Shown: positions 9,457 through 18,061 of the stretch, one piece after another | Position numbering within the stretch: position 1 is the stretch's first letter | How the letters are laid out: the number at the start of each line of letters is the position of its first letter | Assembly: GCF_900100735.1 (NCBI RefSeq) | Contig: NZ_FNCJ01000026.1 | Coordinates: 17,985 to 81,984, forward strand | Reading direction: 5' to 3' | Length of the DNA: 64,000 nt | Source: Paraburkholderia phenazinium | GTDB lineage: Bacteria > Pseudomonadota > Gammaproteobacteria > Burkholderiales > Burkholderiaceae | Made by a program: the position numbers and the translations under genes | Notes under the pieces: generated by a model | The model's database searches: none | What the model was told of the DNA's origin: nothing | What the model saw: the letters and a program-made list of their open reading frames with translations, nothing else

Positions 9457-10218
9457 GTGAACCACGTTGTCGTCGCCTTCATCGTGTTTACATGCGTATT
9501 CGGCAGCGCGTTATTGGGCTTGTATCTCCGCACCCTGTTACCTGAGCAACATCTTGGCGAGGAATCGATCGGCGTCGTCAAACTGACGATTGGCCTGATC
9601 GCGACGATGGCTGCGCTGGTCCTTGGCTTGCTGATCTCATCGGCGAAATCCTCCTTCGATACGGTAAACGGCGAACTGGTGCGCAATGCCGCGAGTGTTA
9701 TCCGGCTCGATCGCGTGCTGGCCCGATACGGACCCGAGACGCAGGAAGTTCGCGGTCTGATCAAGCAGAGTTACGGCACGTCGATACAGATACTCGCTTC
9801 CCATGACCCTGTGCAAGTAGCAAGACTCGGCAGCGAGGAAGCAAGCACCCGGGTGGAGGGTCTGCAGCGTAAGCTCGAAGAACTTTCGCCGCACAGCGAA
9901 GAGCAGGGACACCTGAAGGCCAGTGCTATCCAGATTGCCGATGAGGTATTGGCAGTGCGTTGGCTGGCGCTGTTACAAGCGCAGGGCTCAGTGCCCTTGC
10001 CGCTGCTGGTCGCCCTGGTGTTGTGGCTGTCGATTATTTTCGGCGCTTTCGGCCTGTTCACCCCGTCGAACGGGACTGTCATCGGAGCGCTGTTTCTCGG
10101 TGCACTCTCCACTTCTGGGGCGATTTTTCTGATCCTCGAGTTGAACACGCCGCTCGACGGAATGATTGGACTCTCGCTGGCGCCGATGCGCGACGCGTTG
10201 GCCATCCTTGGGCGGTAG
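9457..10218 (+). CDS. DUF4239 (bestrophin-like) membrane protein
   Basis: A 253-residue membrane protein of unknown function, starting at GTG 9457 seven bases after pqiC. Its layout is two N-terminal membrane segments (about residues 5-25 and 43-65), a soluble helical middle of about 100 residues, and two C-terminal segments (about 180-230). The motif 'LGLLISSAKSSFD' directly after TM2 and 'LDRVLARYGPE' in the middle are typical of DUF4239 proteins, which are loosely related to bestrophin channels. The frame is open upstream inside pqiC in another frame, but that part is a shadow. It is the last gene of the RND-pqi operon, so it may serve the same envelope process; this is inference. Confidence 0.8.
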   Translation: MNHVVVAFIVFTCVFGSALLGLYLRTLLPEQHLGEESIGVVKLTIGLIATMAALVLGLLISSAKSSFDTVNGELVRNAASVIRLDRVLARYGPETQEVRGLIKQSYGTSIQILASHDPVQVARLGSEEASTRVEGLQRKLEELSPHSEEQGHLKASAIQIADEVLAVRWLALLQAQGSVPLPLLVALVLWLSIIFGAFGLFTPSNGTVIGALFLGALSTSGAIFLILELNTPLDGMIGLSLAPMRDALAILGR

Positions 10219-10306
10219 GCGTCTTCCGTGTGAGGCGCGATAAGACAATCTGGTATCGTAAGATTGGCTTAACGCGTGTGAGACGCCTGAAGAGAGAATC
10301 CGAACA

Positions 10307-11650
10307 ATGCCCAGGCACAACCCGGTACTTCATCGTAGTCAGAAAGCCCCCATGACACCGAGGCGCTGGCTGCTTCTCGTGATTGGATCGATCCTGCTGG
10401 TGGCCGCGCTAGGATGGGCGCTGGCGGCAATACTCAAGCCAGCCATTCAGCGCACGATCGTCATCACAACCGGAGCGGACAAGGGTATCTATCGCGGCTT
10501 TGCCGATCGCTATGCGCCCCTCCTGAAGCGCGACGGCATCAAGCTCGATATCCGCAGCTCGTCCGGTTCGATCGAAAATTATGAGCGGCTGAAGAATCCA
10601 GACAGCGAATACGAAGTGGGCTTTATCCAGTCGGGTACCACCCGTCCGAAAGAAACAGACGGCCTGCAGACCATTGCTTCCGTGTCCTATGAGCCGATCT
10701 GGGTGTTTTATCGTGGCGATGCCATCGTCGACCGGCTGGCGCAACTGCGCGGCAAAAGGGTCTCTATTGGCGTTGCCGGCAGCGGCCTGCTGAACGTTTC
10801 CCAGGTATTGCTCGCTTATAGCGGCATCACCAGCAGCAATACCACGCTGCTGGAAATGGATGCAGCGAAGGCATATCAAGCCCTCGAAGAGGGCCATCTG
10901 GATGCTGCCTTCTTTATCGGCAGACCGGATGCCGAGATGCAGCGAACGCTGCTGAACAGCAATCTGAAGCTCATGAGTTTTGCCCAGGCCGATGCCCTGG
11001 TGCAGAAATTCCCGTCGCTCTCGAAGATTGTTTTCCCGCGCGCCTCGACCAGCATCGTCAACGATCTTCCGCAGGCTGATGTCACGCTGCTGGCTGCTAC
11101 CGCTCTGCTCGTGTCCAAAGACACCCTGCACCCGGCTCTCGTCTACCTGCTACTGGAAGCGGCCAAGACTGTCCATGGTGGTGAAGACTACTTCACGCCG
11201 CTTGGCACGTTTCCGAACCTGAACACCGAGGAATTTCCGATTTCCGACGAAAGCACGCGCTACTTCAAATCGGGGCGCCCCTTCCTGCAGCGCTATCTTC
11301 CGTTCTGGCTGGCCAGTTTTATCGAAAGGCGCCTCTTGATCCTGGTCCCTTTCATGGCCGTACTGATCGGCTTGCTGCAGGCATTGCCGCGCATGGCGGA
11401 GGCCCGGATAAAAAAGCGGCTCGTGGTTTGGTATCGCGAGATCAAAGCGCTGGAAGATGAAATATGGAGGAACCGGCAACCCACCCCGAACCAGATTGAG
11501 CAATGGCGCGACGAGATCGAAAACATTGATGCACATGCCAGCGAGATACGGCTGCCGCAGCGATATCTCCAGGATGTTTACGCCCTCAAGCAGGCGATTG
11601 CGATCGTACGGGAGCGGATTTTCCAGGTGGCGGCCAACGTGAAAGAATAG
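10307..11650 (+). CDS. TAXI-family TRAP-type solute-binding protein with C-terminal membrane anchor
   Basis: The protein resembles TAXI/NMT1-like periplasmic solute receptors. It has an N-terminal membrane segment (LLLVIGSILLVAALGWALA), a binding domain beginning 'TIVITTGADKGIYRGFADRY', and the motifs 'RSSSGSIENYERL' and 'VGFIQSG' that line the ligand cleft. After the receptor domain comes a second membrane segment (LILVPFMAVLIGLLQAL, near residue 345) and a charged helical C-terminus of about 85 residues. This membrane-anchored subgroup is common in proteobacteria and often stands alone. No TRAP membrane subunits lie nearby, so its partner is unknown. A second in-frame ATG at 10352 could be the true start, since it places the membrane segment closer to the N-terminus. 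Confidence 0.78.
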   Translation: MPRHNPVLHRSQKAPMTPRRWLLLVIGSILLVAALGWALAAILKPAIQRTIVITTGADKGIYRGFADRYAPLLKRDGIKLDIRSSSGSIENYERLKNPDSEYEVGFIQSGTTRPKETDGLQTIASVSYEPIWVFYRGDAIVDRLAQLRGKRVSIGVAGSGLLNVSQVLLAYSGITSSNTTLLEMDAAKAYQALEEGHLDAAFFIGRPDAEMQRTLLNSNLKLMSFAQADALVQKFPSLSKIVFPRASTSIVNDLPQADVTLLAATALLVSKDTLHPALVYLLLEAAKTVHGGEDYFTPLGTFPNLNTEEFPISDESTRYFKSGRPFLQRYLPFWLASFIERRLLILVPFMAVLIGLLQALPRMAEARIKKRLVVWYREIKALEDEIWRNRQPTPNQIEQWRDEIENIDAHASEIRLPQRYLQDVYALKQAIAIVRERIFQVAANVKE

Positions 11651-11668
11651 CTGGGCGACGAGATTGTT

Positions 11669-13684
11669 TTGGCCGTTGCCGATACTCTATTGGAATTCCT
11701 CCTGCCCGAGACAGGCCTCTCCATGCGCGCCAACGATGCTTTGCCCACGCAAGCCAGCATGCCCGTGTTCCAGACGACGGGTGATGACTACTCATTCGGT
11801 AACGACGCAATTGCGTTGCGCTGGACGGTCAATGACGAACACCTCGCGGATTTCTCACTGATCGATTACGCGGGGAAACGCACGCTGCCGATCATCGCAC
11901 CGTTCGCGCTATGGCTCGCTGACGGAACTGCCGTGGGTCTGGCCGAGCTGAAGGTCATGGCGCCGGTGAACGAAACCGCTTTGGCACCCAACCCCCGCGC
12001 GTCACGCCTCGCCGAACGCATCGCAGGCCGGCGCGTGAGTACCACACTCACCGACGCCCAAGGCCGTCTAAAGGTGGAATGGAGCGTGGAGCAGCGCGAG
12101 GGCTCGCGATACCTACGCGAACAGCTAGCGATTACGGCGCTTCTTCGGGACGAAGATATCGCCGTCGTTTCATTGCTGGAGACGCGTGCTGCTGGCGCAC
12201 AGGCCAGCAGCGAACTGAAGGGCACGCCTGTCATCGCGGGCAACTTCTATCTAGGTTTCGAGCTTCCGCTAGCGGAAAGCCATGTGGACGGCGAGCGCGT
12301 CAGGTTGACTTTGCAACGGGCGTTGCCGCTGGAGCAGAACAGGACACTGGTCTACTCCGCCGTGGCCGGCGTAGTGCGCGACGGCCAGTTGCGGCGCGAC
12401 TTCGCCACCTATCTGGAACGAGAGCGGGCTCACCCATATCGTCCGTTTCTGCACTACAACAGTTGGGGCGACATCGGCTACCTCACGCCGTACACGCAGG
12501 AGCAAGCGCTGGAGCGCATCGAAGCAATCGGCCGCGAGTTGCACGACGCGCGCGGAGTGCAGGTCGATTCGTTTCTGTTCGACGATGGCTGGGACGACCT
12601 TAGCGGTGGCTGGCATTTCAGCAAGGATTTTCCGCAAGGCTTCGTTGCGCTGCGCAACGCTGCGGCACGATACGGAGCCGCGCCCGGCGTATGGTTGTCC
12701 CCGTGGGGTGGCTACGGAGCACCGAAACACGAGCGCGTAACGCGAGGCCGTGCCGCTGGATATGAGGTTATCGATAACGGCCTCGCACTTTCGGGGCCGA
12801 GATACTATCGACGCTTTCATGAAGTCGTGATGGCCTTGCTCGATGACGATGGTGTAAACCAGTTCAAGTTCGACGGTACAGGCAACGCCGACCGGGTGTT
12901 TCCCGGCAGCCTCTTCGATAGCGATTGGGACGCAGCGATCCAGCTCATCGAGCACATCCGCGCCGCCAAACCCGATACCTTCATCAATCTCACCACGGGC
13001 ACGCATCCTTCGCCGTTCTGGCTACGCTACGCAGACTCAATCTGGCGCGGCGGCAAGGACGACGATCTGGCGGGAACCGGCACTCACCGCGAGCGCTGGA
13101 TCACGTATCGCGACGCGCAGACGTATCGCAACGTCGTGCTGCGCAGTCCGCTCTTCCCGCTCAATTCGCTGATGCTGCACGGCATCCTCTACGCGCAGTG
13201 CAATCCGCGCCTGAACACGGCGACGGGTGATGATTTCGCCAATGAGGTGCGTTCCTATTTCGGGAGCGGCACGCAATTGCAGGAGCTATACATTACGCCG
13301 GCGCTGCTCACCCAGTACGACTGGGATGTGCTCGCGGACGCCGCCAGATGGGCCCGCGAAAACGGCGACGTCCTGCGCGACAGCCATTGGATCGGCGGAG
13401 TACCGGACCGGCAAGAGGTCTACGGTTGGGCCGCGTGGGCGCCGCACAAGGCGATCGTGACGCTGCGCAATCCGGACAGCCGCGCGCAACGCTTCGTGCT
13501 GGATCTGCGGCGGCAACTGGAGTTGCCGGCTGTGGCGGTCGGGCGATTCGATTCGCGCAGCATTTGGCGCGAAGGGGCTTCCGATATTCCGGCAGTACTA
13601 AACGCCGATCTGACGCAGGAAGTGCAGCTTGCGCCGTTCGAAGTGCTGACGCTGGAACTGTTGCCGATCGTTGAAGCGGAGTAG
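11669..13684 (+). CDS. Alpha-galactosidase-like glycoside hydrolase (GH36/clan D type)
   Basis: A 671-residue protein with an N-terminal beta-rich domain (to about residue 250) and a TIM-barrel core. Barrel landmarks are 'FLHYNSWGDIGY', 'DSFLFDDGWDDL', 'GVWLSPWGGYG' and 'NQFKFDGTGN'. The last resembles the GH36 nucleophile strand (K-[WYF]-D), with the Asp as candidate nucleophile. A small C-terminal beta domain follows. Relatives in Burkholderia genomes are sometimes labelled 'enterotoxin', a name with no support here. No signal peptide is visible, so it is probably cytoplasmic. The first start is a TTG at 11669 with a poor ribosome site; ATG at 11723 (653 residues) is an alternative. It converges on the beta-galactosidase gene with 47 bases between them. 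Substrate unproven. Confidence 0.72.
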   Translation: MAVADTLLEFLLPETGLSMRANDALPTQASMPVFQTTGDDYSFGNDAIALRWTVNDEHLADFSLIDYAGKRTLPIIAPFALWLADGTAVGLAELKVMAPVNETALAPNPRASRLAERIAGRRVSTTLTDAQGRLKVEWSVEQREGSRYLREQLAITALLRDEDIAVVSLLETRAAGAQASSELKGTPVIAGNFYLGFELPLAESHVDGERVRLTLQRALPLEQNRTLVYSAVAGVVRDGQLRRDFATYLERERAHPYRPFLHYNSWGDIGYLTPYTQEQALERIEAIGRELHDARGVQVDSFLFDDGWDDLSGGWHFSKDFPQGFVALRNAAARYGAAPGVWLSPWGGYGAPKHERVTRGRAAGYEVIDNGLALSGPRYYRRFHEVVMALLDDDGVNQFKFDGTGNADRVFPGSLFDSDWDAAIQLIEHIRAAKPDTFINLTTGTHPSPFWLRYADSIWRGGKDDDLAGTGTHRERWITYRDAQTYRNVVLRSPLFPLNSLMLHGILYAQCNPRLNTATGDDFANEVRSYFGSGTQLQELYITPALLTQYDWDVLADAARWARENGDVLRDSHWIGGVPDRQEVYGWAAWAPHKAIVTLRNPDSRAQRFVLDLRRQLELPAVAVGRFDSRSIWREGASDIPAVLNADLTQEVQLAPFEVLTLELLPIVEAE

Positions 13685-13731
13685 TGGAGTGGATGTGGCC
13701 GCAGGCCTGGCATCGGCATATGGGGTTCGCG

Positions 13732-15588
13732 CTAAGACAGCGTATCCGCCAGTTCCACCGGCGTCGCTTCGGTCTGGTGCAAGTCGAAGACAAGTACCTC
13801 GTTGTCACCTTGCATGAGCCACGGCGCGGGGCAATACAAGCGCCTTTGCGGACCGATATTCCAGTAGCGTCCCAGATTGTGCCCGTTGACCCAGACGACG
13901 CCCTTGGTCCAGTTGCTCATGTCGAGCCAGGTGTCGCCGACTTCATCCAGCAGCAAGCTGGCCTTGAAAAACAGTCCGGGCTTCAGCGGGTTCGCGCAGC
14001 TTCTCTTCAAGTTGGCGATAAATGTGTCGTCCATTGGCAGCAGGAAGACTTCCCAGCCCTTGAGGATGGAGAAGGACCCGTCGGCGTTTTTCATCCTGAC
14101 CGGTTCCAGCAGTCCTTTGCGATCGACAATCGCGGGGCCGAAATTGACCCGCCCCATGCCCTCCACGAGGATCTCTAACGATACCGCGCCAGCCAGGTTC
14201 GACTCGTGCTCTGGCAATGTCAATGGAACGGCGAGCGGTGCGCGGTGCATCACGCGGAGCGGCTGCGCGTACTCCGGTGGCATTTGCGCTCTCGAGACGC
14301 CACCCGCGTAGTGTTCGTCGACGAAAACGGTTGCATAGTCGTGAACACTGCTGATGTCCAGCATACCGCTTGCGTGCTCTTGCAACTGCTTGCGGTACAG
14401 CACGAAGCCAAACGCCTGACCATAGCTTTCAAAGGACTGCGGATCGACGTACTGTTCCTGCGGCAGTGCCGCGGGCAGGTTGTCCCAGATCGAGGCGTAG
14501 AGCGTTGGCATCAAGGCATCGATGCCAGTGCGTTCGAGCGTGGCGATGCCGTCGGGTATAGCGGGCAAGGGCGCAGGCAGGTAGCCGGCGATGATGTCGC
14601 GGTACTTCATGTACTTCGGCGTCGCCACGCCCTGTTCACTGATCGGCGCCGAATAGTCGTAGCTGGTGATGTCGGGCTGATAGTTGCCTGAATCATCCAC
14701 GTTCGCGCCGGCGTAAAAGCCAAAGCTCGTGCCGCCGTGAATGACATACAAATTGAACGACCGCTTCGACTGCATGAACGTGCTCAAGATGCGGGCGAGG
14801 TCGTAGTTCCTCCCTGCGAAACCCGCTTCGCCCCAATGGGTGAGCCACCTTGGGTACACCTCGCCGGCCATCGCGGGCACCGCGGGGAATTTTCGGCGCA
14901 CGGTTGCGATCTGTGCCGCGTCGCCATTGCTCAATGCGATCGCGCCGCCGGTTACGGTGGTGCGATTACGCTCGAGTTGCGGGAGGCCGTCTTCGGTGTA
15001 GAACGGCCCCGTTACGCCTCCTTTGAGCCAAAGCTGCCTGAGCTCTTCGAGGTAAGCCGGATTGCTCGCGTATGAACCGAGTTCATTTTCGATCTGTATC
15101 ATCAGGATCGGTCCGCCGTGCTGGATCAGCAACGGCTTGATACGCGGGACCAGTTCCTCGATGTAGCGCGCCACCGCCGCCATGTAGCGAGAATCGGTGG
15201 CCGAGTCGGTCCTCAACTGGACGTCCGGATCGCTCAACAGGTAAGAGGGCAGGCCTCCCAGATCCCATTCGGCGCAGACGTAAGGACCGGGACGCAGCAG
15301 CACCCACATTCCTTCGGACTGGCACAGCCGGATGAAGGCATCGATATCGCGGTTGCCGCTGTGGAAATCGAACACGCCCCGCCGCGTCTCATGGTAATTC
15401 CACATGATGTATAAGGCGATGCAGTTCATCCCCATCGCCTTGGCCATCCTGATTCGGTGTTGCCAATACTCGCGCGGGATGCGGGCCGGGTGCATTTCGC
15501 CGCTGCGAATCTGGAACGGCTCGCCGTCGAGCAGGAAGTGTTCGCCGTCAGAGCTGAAAGAGAAGGTGCGGCCGCGTCGGAGGTTCAC
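13732..15588 (-). CDS. Beta-galactosidase, glycoside hydrolase family 35
   Basis: Hydrolyses terminal beta-galactosides. The N-terminus shows the GH35 signature 'LDGEPFQIRSGEMHPARIP', followed by 'WNYHE' and 'LRPGPYVCAEWDLGGLPSYL'. The acid/base Glu is at about residue 169 in 'QIENELGSY' and the likely nucleophile at about 243 in 'AGEVYPRWLTHWGE'. The C-terminal third holds beta-sandwich domains that end with 'VWVNGHNLGRYWNIGPQ', a conserved GH35 jelly-roll motif. Its 618 residues are normal for bacterial members. No signal peptide is seen. The start is GTG at 15588, 12 bases after the sugar dehydrogenase stop, with only a weak ribosome site, suggesting translation coupled to that gene. Confidence 0.9.
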   Translation of the reverse strand: MNLRRGRTFSFSSDGEHFLLDGEPFQIRSGEMHPARIPREYWQHRIRMAKAMGMNCIALYIMWNYHETRRGVFDFHSGNRDIDAFIRLCQSEGMWVLLRPGPYVCAEWDLGGLPSYLLSDPDVQLRTDSATDSRYMAAVARYIEELVPRIKPLLIQHGGPILMIQIENELGSYASNPAYLEELRQLWLKGGVTGPFYTEDGLPQLERNRTTVTGGAIALSNGDAAQIATVRRKFPAVPAMAGEVYPRWLTHWGEAGFAGRNYDLARILSTFMQSKRSFNLYVIHGGTSFGFYAGANVDDSGNYQPDITSYDYSAPISEQGVATPKYMKYRDIIAGYLPAPLPAIPDGIATLERTGIDALMPTLYASIWDNLPAALPQEQYVDPQSFESYGQAFGFVLYRKQLQEHASGMLDISSVHDYATVFVDEHYAGGVSRAQMPPEYAQPLRVMHRAPLAVPLTLPEHESNLAGAVSLEILVEGMGRVNFGPAIVDRKGLLEPVRMKNADGSFSILKGWEVFLLPMDDTFIANLKRSCANPLKPGLFFKASLLLDEVGDTWLDMSNWTKGVVWVNGHNLGRYWNIGPQRRLYCPAPWLMQGDNEVLVFDLHQTEATPVELADTLS

Positions 15589-15600
15589 GGTGCGCTCACA

Positions 15601-16998
15601 CTAATGACCGGCATACGACACGCGCCACAGTGTGCCATTGCCGTCCTCGGTCACAAGCAGCGCTCCGTCGTGGGCAACAGCGACGCCCACGGGTCTGCCC
15701 CAGGCGCTACGCTCGTTCAACACGAAGCCGGTGAGAAAGTCCACGTACTCGCCGGTCGGAACGCCGTGCTCAAGACGCACCCGCACCACCTTGTAGCCGG
15801 TGCGTGAAGTTCGATTCCATGAACCGTGGAAAGCCACGAAAACGTCGCCGCGATATTCGGTGGGAAACGCTGCTACACCCGTCGTCGCGGTATAGAAGCA
15901 TATCTCCAATGGGGCCGAGTGCGACTGCAGTAAAACATCGGGGTTGAGTGCCCGCCCGGCAAGGTCAGGGCGCTCGCCGACGTGGCGAGGATCTTCGTGG
16001 CCGCCCATGTAGAACCAGGGCCAACCGTAGAATCCACCTGCTTTCACGCGGGTGACGTAATCCGGTACGAGATCGTCGCCGAGACCGTCGCGCTCGTTCG
16101 TCGAAGTCCACAACTCGTCCGTATCCGGATCCACCGCGATGCCTACGCCATTGCGAATGCCCGTCGCAAAGGTGTGGAGAGGTTGATGGCCTTCGGGGTC
16201 CGTCACGAGAATGTCGGCGCGATTGGTTTCAGCGCCCCATGCCGCACCCCGTCCGTGTTCGGCGTCCCAACGAGCGATGTCTTCGGGACTCTTTTTGCTC
16301 ATGTCTTCGGCGGCGTCCGACCCGGAACCGACGGAAACGAACATGCGCTTGCCATCCAGCGAAAAGGCCACGTCGCGCGTGCTATGACCGCCCCCGCTTT
16401 CCGTCAAACGTGGCACGACGACCTGCGCCGTGCCGCTCGCCTTGAGGTCTCCACTGCGATACGGAAAACGAACGATCGAGTTGTTGTTCGCCACATAGAT
16501 CCATTGCGGATGGTTTCCCGGAGGATAAAAGGCGATCCCGAAAGGCCGGTCCAACCCATCGGCAAAAACCTGCATCTCGGATGGCGTATCCGCTCCGTCA
16601 GCAGCGCGCAATACCCGGATGCGATCCGCGGCCGTCTCCGCGACAAAGATATCGCCGTTGGGTGCGACACGCACGATGCGGGGATTCGACAGACCCGTTG
16701 CGAACAGCGTGACCTTGAACCCCGGCGGAACCGACAACGAAGCATTGGCCGGCTGCTTCACCACTTGCGGACCGTTTGCGGTCGAAGTCGTGCTGTAGGG
16801 TGCGGGCAAATCGGCCAGCGTGAAGTGATGCACGACACCTGGGGCGGCATGACGCCAACTCCCAGGGTCGCTAGGCGTAGATGCGGATGCGAGCCTGACG
16901 GTTGGGGACACCTGGGCTGCGGCGTTGCCACCAGCGCCAAGACCGGCAAAAACGACGCTCAGGACGAGCGCGTAGCGGAATGACTGTATGGATAGCAT
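15601..16998 (-). CDS. PQQ-type sugar dehydrogenase (glucose/sorbosone dehydrogenase family), exported
   Basis: A six-bladed beta-propeller of the soluble glucose/L-sorbosone dehydrogenase family, which oxidises aldoses in the periplasm with PQQ. I placed the start at ATG 16998 because it has a good ribosome site (GGAG six bases upstream) and opens with a signal peptide (FRYALVLSVVFAGLGAGGNAAAQ). The frame is open further upstream without coding character. Family landmarks are 'VPPGFKVTLFATGLSNPRIV', 'PFGIAFYPPGN', 'GGHSTRDVAFSLDGKRMFV', 'ERDGLGDDLVPDYVT' and 'FYGWPWFYMGG'. The mature protein is about 440 residues. It is first in an operon with the GH35 beta-galactosidase, which suggests oxidation of sugars related to galactosides (inference). 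No pqq synthesis genes are in the window. Confidence 0.82.
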   Translation of the reverse strand: MLSIQSFRYALVLSVVFAGLGAGGNAAAQVSPTVRLASASTPSDPGSWRHAAPGVVHHFTLADLPAPYSTTSTANGPQVVKQPANASLSVPPGFKVTLFATGLSNPRIVRVAPNGDIFVAETAADRIRVLRAADGADTPSEMQVFADGLDRPFGIAFYPPGNHPQWIYVANNNSIVRFPYRSGDLKASGTAQVVVPRLTESGGGHSTRDVAFSLDGKRMFVSVGSGSDAAEDMSKKSPEDIARWDAEHGRGAAWGAETNRADILVTDPEGHQPLHTFATGIRNGVGIAVDPDTDELWTSTNERDGLGDDLVPDYVTRVKAGGFYGWPWFYMGGHEDPRHVGERPDLAGRALNPDVLLQSHSAPLEICFYTATTGVAAFPTEYRGDVFVAFHGSWNRTSRTGYKVVRVRLEHGVPTGEYVDFLTGFVLNERSAWGRPVGVAVAHDGALLVTEDGNGTLWRVSYAGH

Positions 16999-17189
16999 CG
17001 CGTCTCCGGCTGTGTTCGCCCAACGATACGGTACCGGATAACAGCATGACCCACCTTGGGTGGATGAGCTACCCATTCAATTCTACGGCGGAAAGCACCG
17101 GTCGGCTCGCCGAGTCGACACGAGGGCAGTGCTTGCGATAAGGCGCAATCTCCGAGGCAACGGCATGCGTCCGGAGGCAACAAGCCGTG

Positions 17190-17780
17190 TTAAAGCATCG
17201 GATGGGCCGCCGGATAGAGCGCCGTTCTCACCGCGAGTGCGCCGAGTACGACAAAGATGATGGCAGCAAGGATGTGAACGGCCTTCGTCGGCAAGCGGTC
17301 GGCGAACTTGTGTCCAAGATAGATGACCGGCACGTTCGCCAGCATCATGCCCAACGTCGTGCCCGCGACGACGCCGAAGAATTCGTGAAATCGCGCGGCC
17401 AAAGCGATGGTAACGATTTGAGTCTTGTCGCCCATTTCGGCAAGAAAGAACGTTACGACGGTGGTACCGAAGACACCCATGGAATTTTTCGTCAATACCG
17501 TATCGGCGTCGTCCAGCTTGTCGGGAATGAGAATCCACACGGCCATGACGGCAAACGAGACGACGACTGCCCAATTCAGGATGTTGGGGCTCAGAATACT
17601 CGCGAGCCACACGCCTAGCGCGCCAGATGCGCCATGGTTGATGAGTGTCGCGGCAAGCACACCAAGCACGATGGGGATGGGTTTGCGGTATCGCGCAGCC
17701 AGCACGAGGGACAGCAGTTGCGTTTTGTCGCCAATCTCGGCGAGGCCGACAACACTGGTTGAAACGAGGAAGGATTGCAT
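17190..17780 (-). CDS. GDT1/TMEM165 (UPF0016) family manganese exporter
   Basis: A small membrane protein of the family whose bacterial members export Mn2+ (such as MneA). The start is ATG at 17780, giving 196 residues that begin with the first membrane segment; the longer open frame upstream is riboswitch leader. The two family signature motifs are both present: 'GLAEIGDKTQLLS' (about residue 13) and 'FLAEMGDKTQIVT' (about residue 118), each ExGDKT in a membrane helix. About six membrane segments are predicted. The leader carries a minus-strand yybP-ykoY riboswitch (see 17858-17968). The divergent neighbour is mntP, the other common Mn exporter. Family and riboswitch together make manganese export very likely. 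Confidence 0.9.
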   Translation of the reverse strand: MQSFLVSTSVVGLAEIGDKTQLLSLVLAARYRKPIPIVLGVLAATLINHGASGALGVWLASILSPNILNWAVVVSFAVMAVWILIPDKLDDADTVLTKNSMGVFGTTVVTFFLAEMGDKTQIVTIALAARFHEFFGVVAGTTLGMMLANVPVIYLGHKFADRLPTKAVHILAAIIFVVLGALAVRTALYPAAHPML

Positions 17781-17814
17781 GGGATGTTGTACCCGGGCCG
17801 CGCTGATAGAACGC

Positions 17815-17861
17815 GATGACGCGCATTCCGGCGACCCGGTTAGGTCGGAATGCGTGTCATC
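17815..17861 (-). promoter_or_regulatory. Long hairpin in the GDT1 leader, competing with riboswitch helix P1
   Basis: Two 16-base arms (17815-17830 and 17846-17861) are complementary with a single mismatch and enclose a 15-base loop. In the minus-strand transcript the 5' arm (GATGACACGC...) begins inside the 3' strand of the riboswitch P1 helix. Forming this hairpin therefore dismantles P1. No U-tract follows, so it may act on translation or Rho rather than as an intrinsic terminator. Mechanism is inferred from base complementarity only. Confidence 0.6.
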
Positions 17862-17968
17862 GGTCTTGCCAGGCATTTAGCTGCGCGCGCCATGGAGAGT
17901 CTTTCGACTCGCCAAGTATGTTGACGTGCGCCCTCGAACATCGCGTTCGAGGCGGCTACTCCCCAATG
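17858..17968 (-). ncRNA. yybP-ykoY manganese riboswitch upstream of the GDT1-family gene
   Basis: Read on the minus strand, the leader has the conserved Mn2+ aptamer core: GGGGAGTAGCC (17954-17964), the middle segment GTCAACATAC, the CATGGCGCGCGCAG segment, and GGCAAGACC near the 3' end. P1 can pair CATTGG (17963-17968) with CCGATG (17858-17863). The overall order and spacing match the yybP-ykoY family, whose known role is to switch on Mn exporters when Mn2+ is high. It ends about 80 bases before the ATG at 17780. Confidence 0.88.
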
Positions 17969-17978
17969 AGCAGGCGCG

Positions 17979-18008
17979 ATTTTATCCCGCTATGCGTGAC
18001 GGAAGCAA
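17979..18008 (-). promoter_or_regulatory. Putative sigma-70 promoter for the GDT1-family gene
   Basis: On the minus strand, TTGCTT (18003-18008) and TAAAAT (17979-17984) are separated by 18 bases. The predicted transcription start, near 17972, falls right at the beginning of the riboswitch, as expected for a leader RNA. Confidence 0.55.
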
Positions 18009-18026
18009 GTCGCCAGATTGCCTGCA

Positions 18027-18055
18027 TTACAAAAGCCTTTCTTCCGTGATATGCT
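18027..18055 (+). promoter_or_regulatory. Putative sigma-70 promoter for mntP
   Basis: TTACAA (18027-18032) and TATGCT (18050-18055) are 17 bases apart. The -35 is weak, but the predicted start near 18062 coincides with the first base of riboswitch helix P1 on the plus strand, which supports the assignment. Confidence 0.45.
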
Positions 18056-18061
18056 CGCCGC

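Noticed and set aside
10217..10288. Perfect 8-base inverted repeat AGGCGTCT/AGACGCCT around the gap before the TAXI gene
   Set aside because: The arms are 56 bases apart and overlap the upstream stop region; no further symmetry or known site, so chance cannot be excluded.
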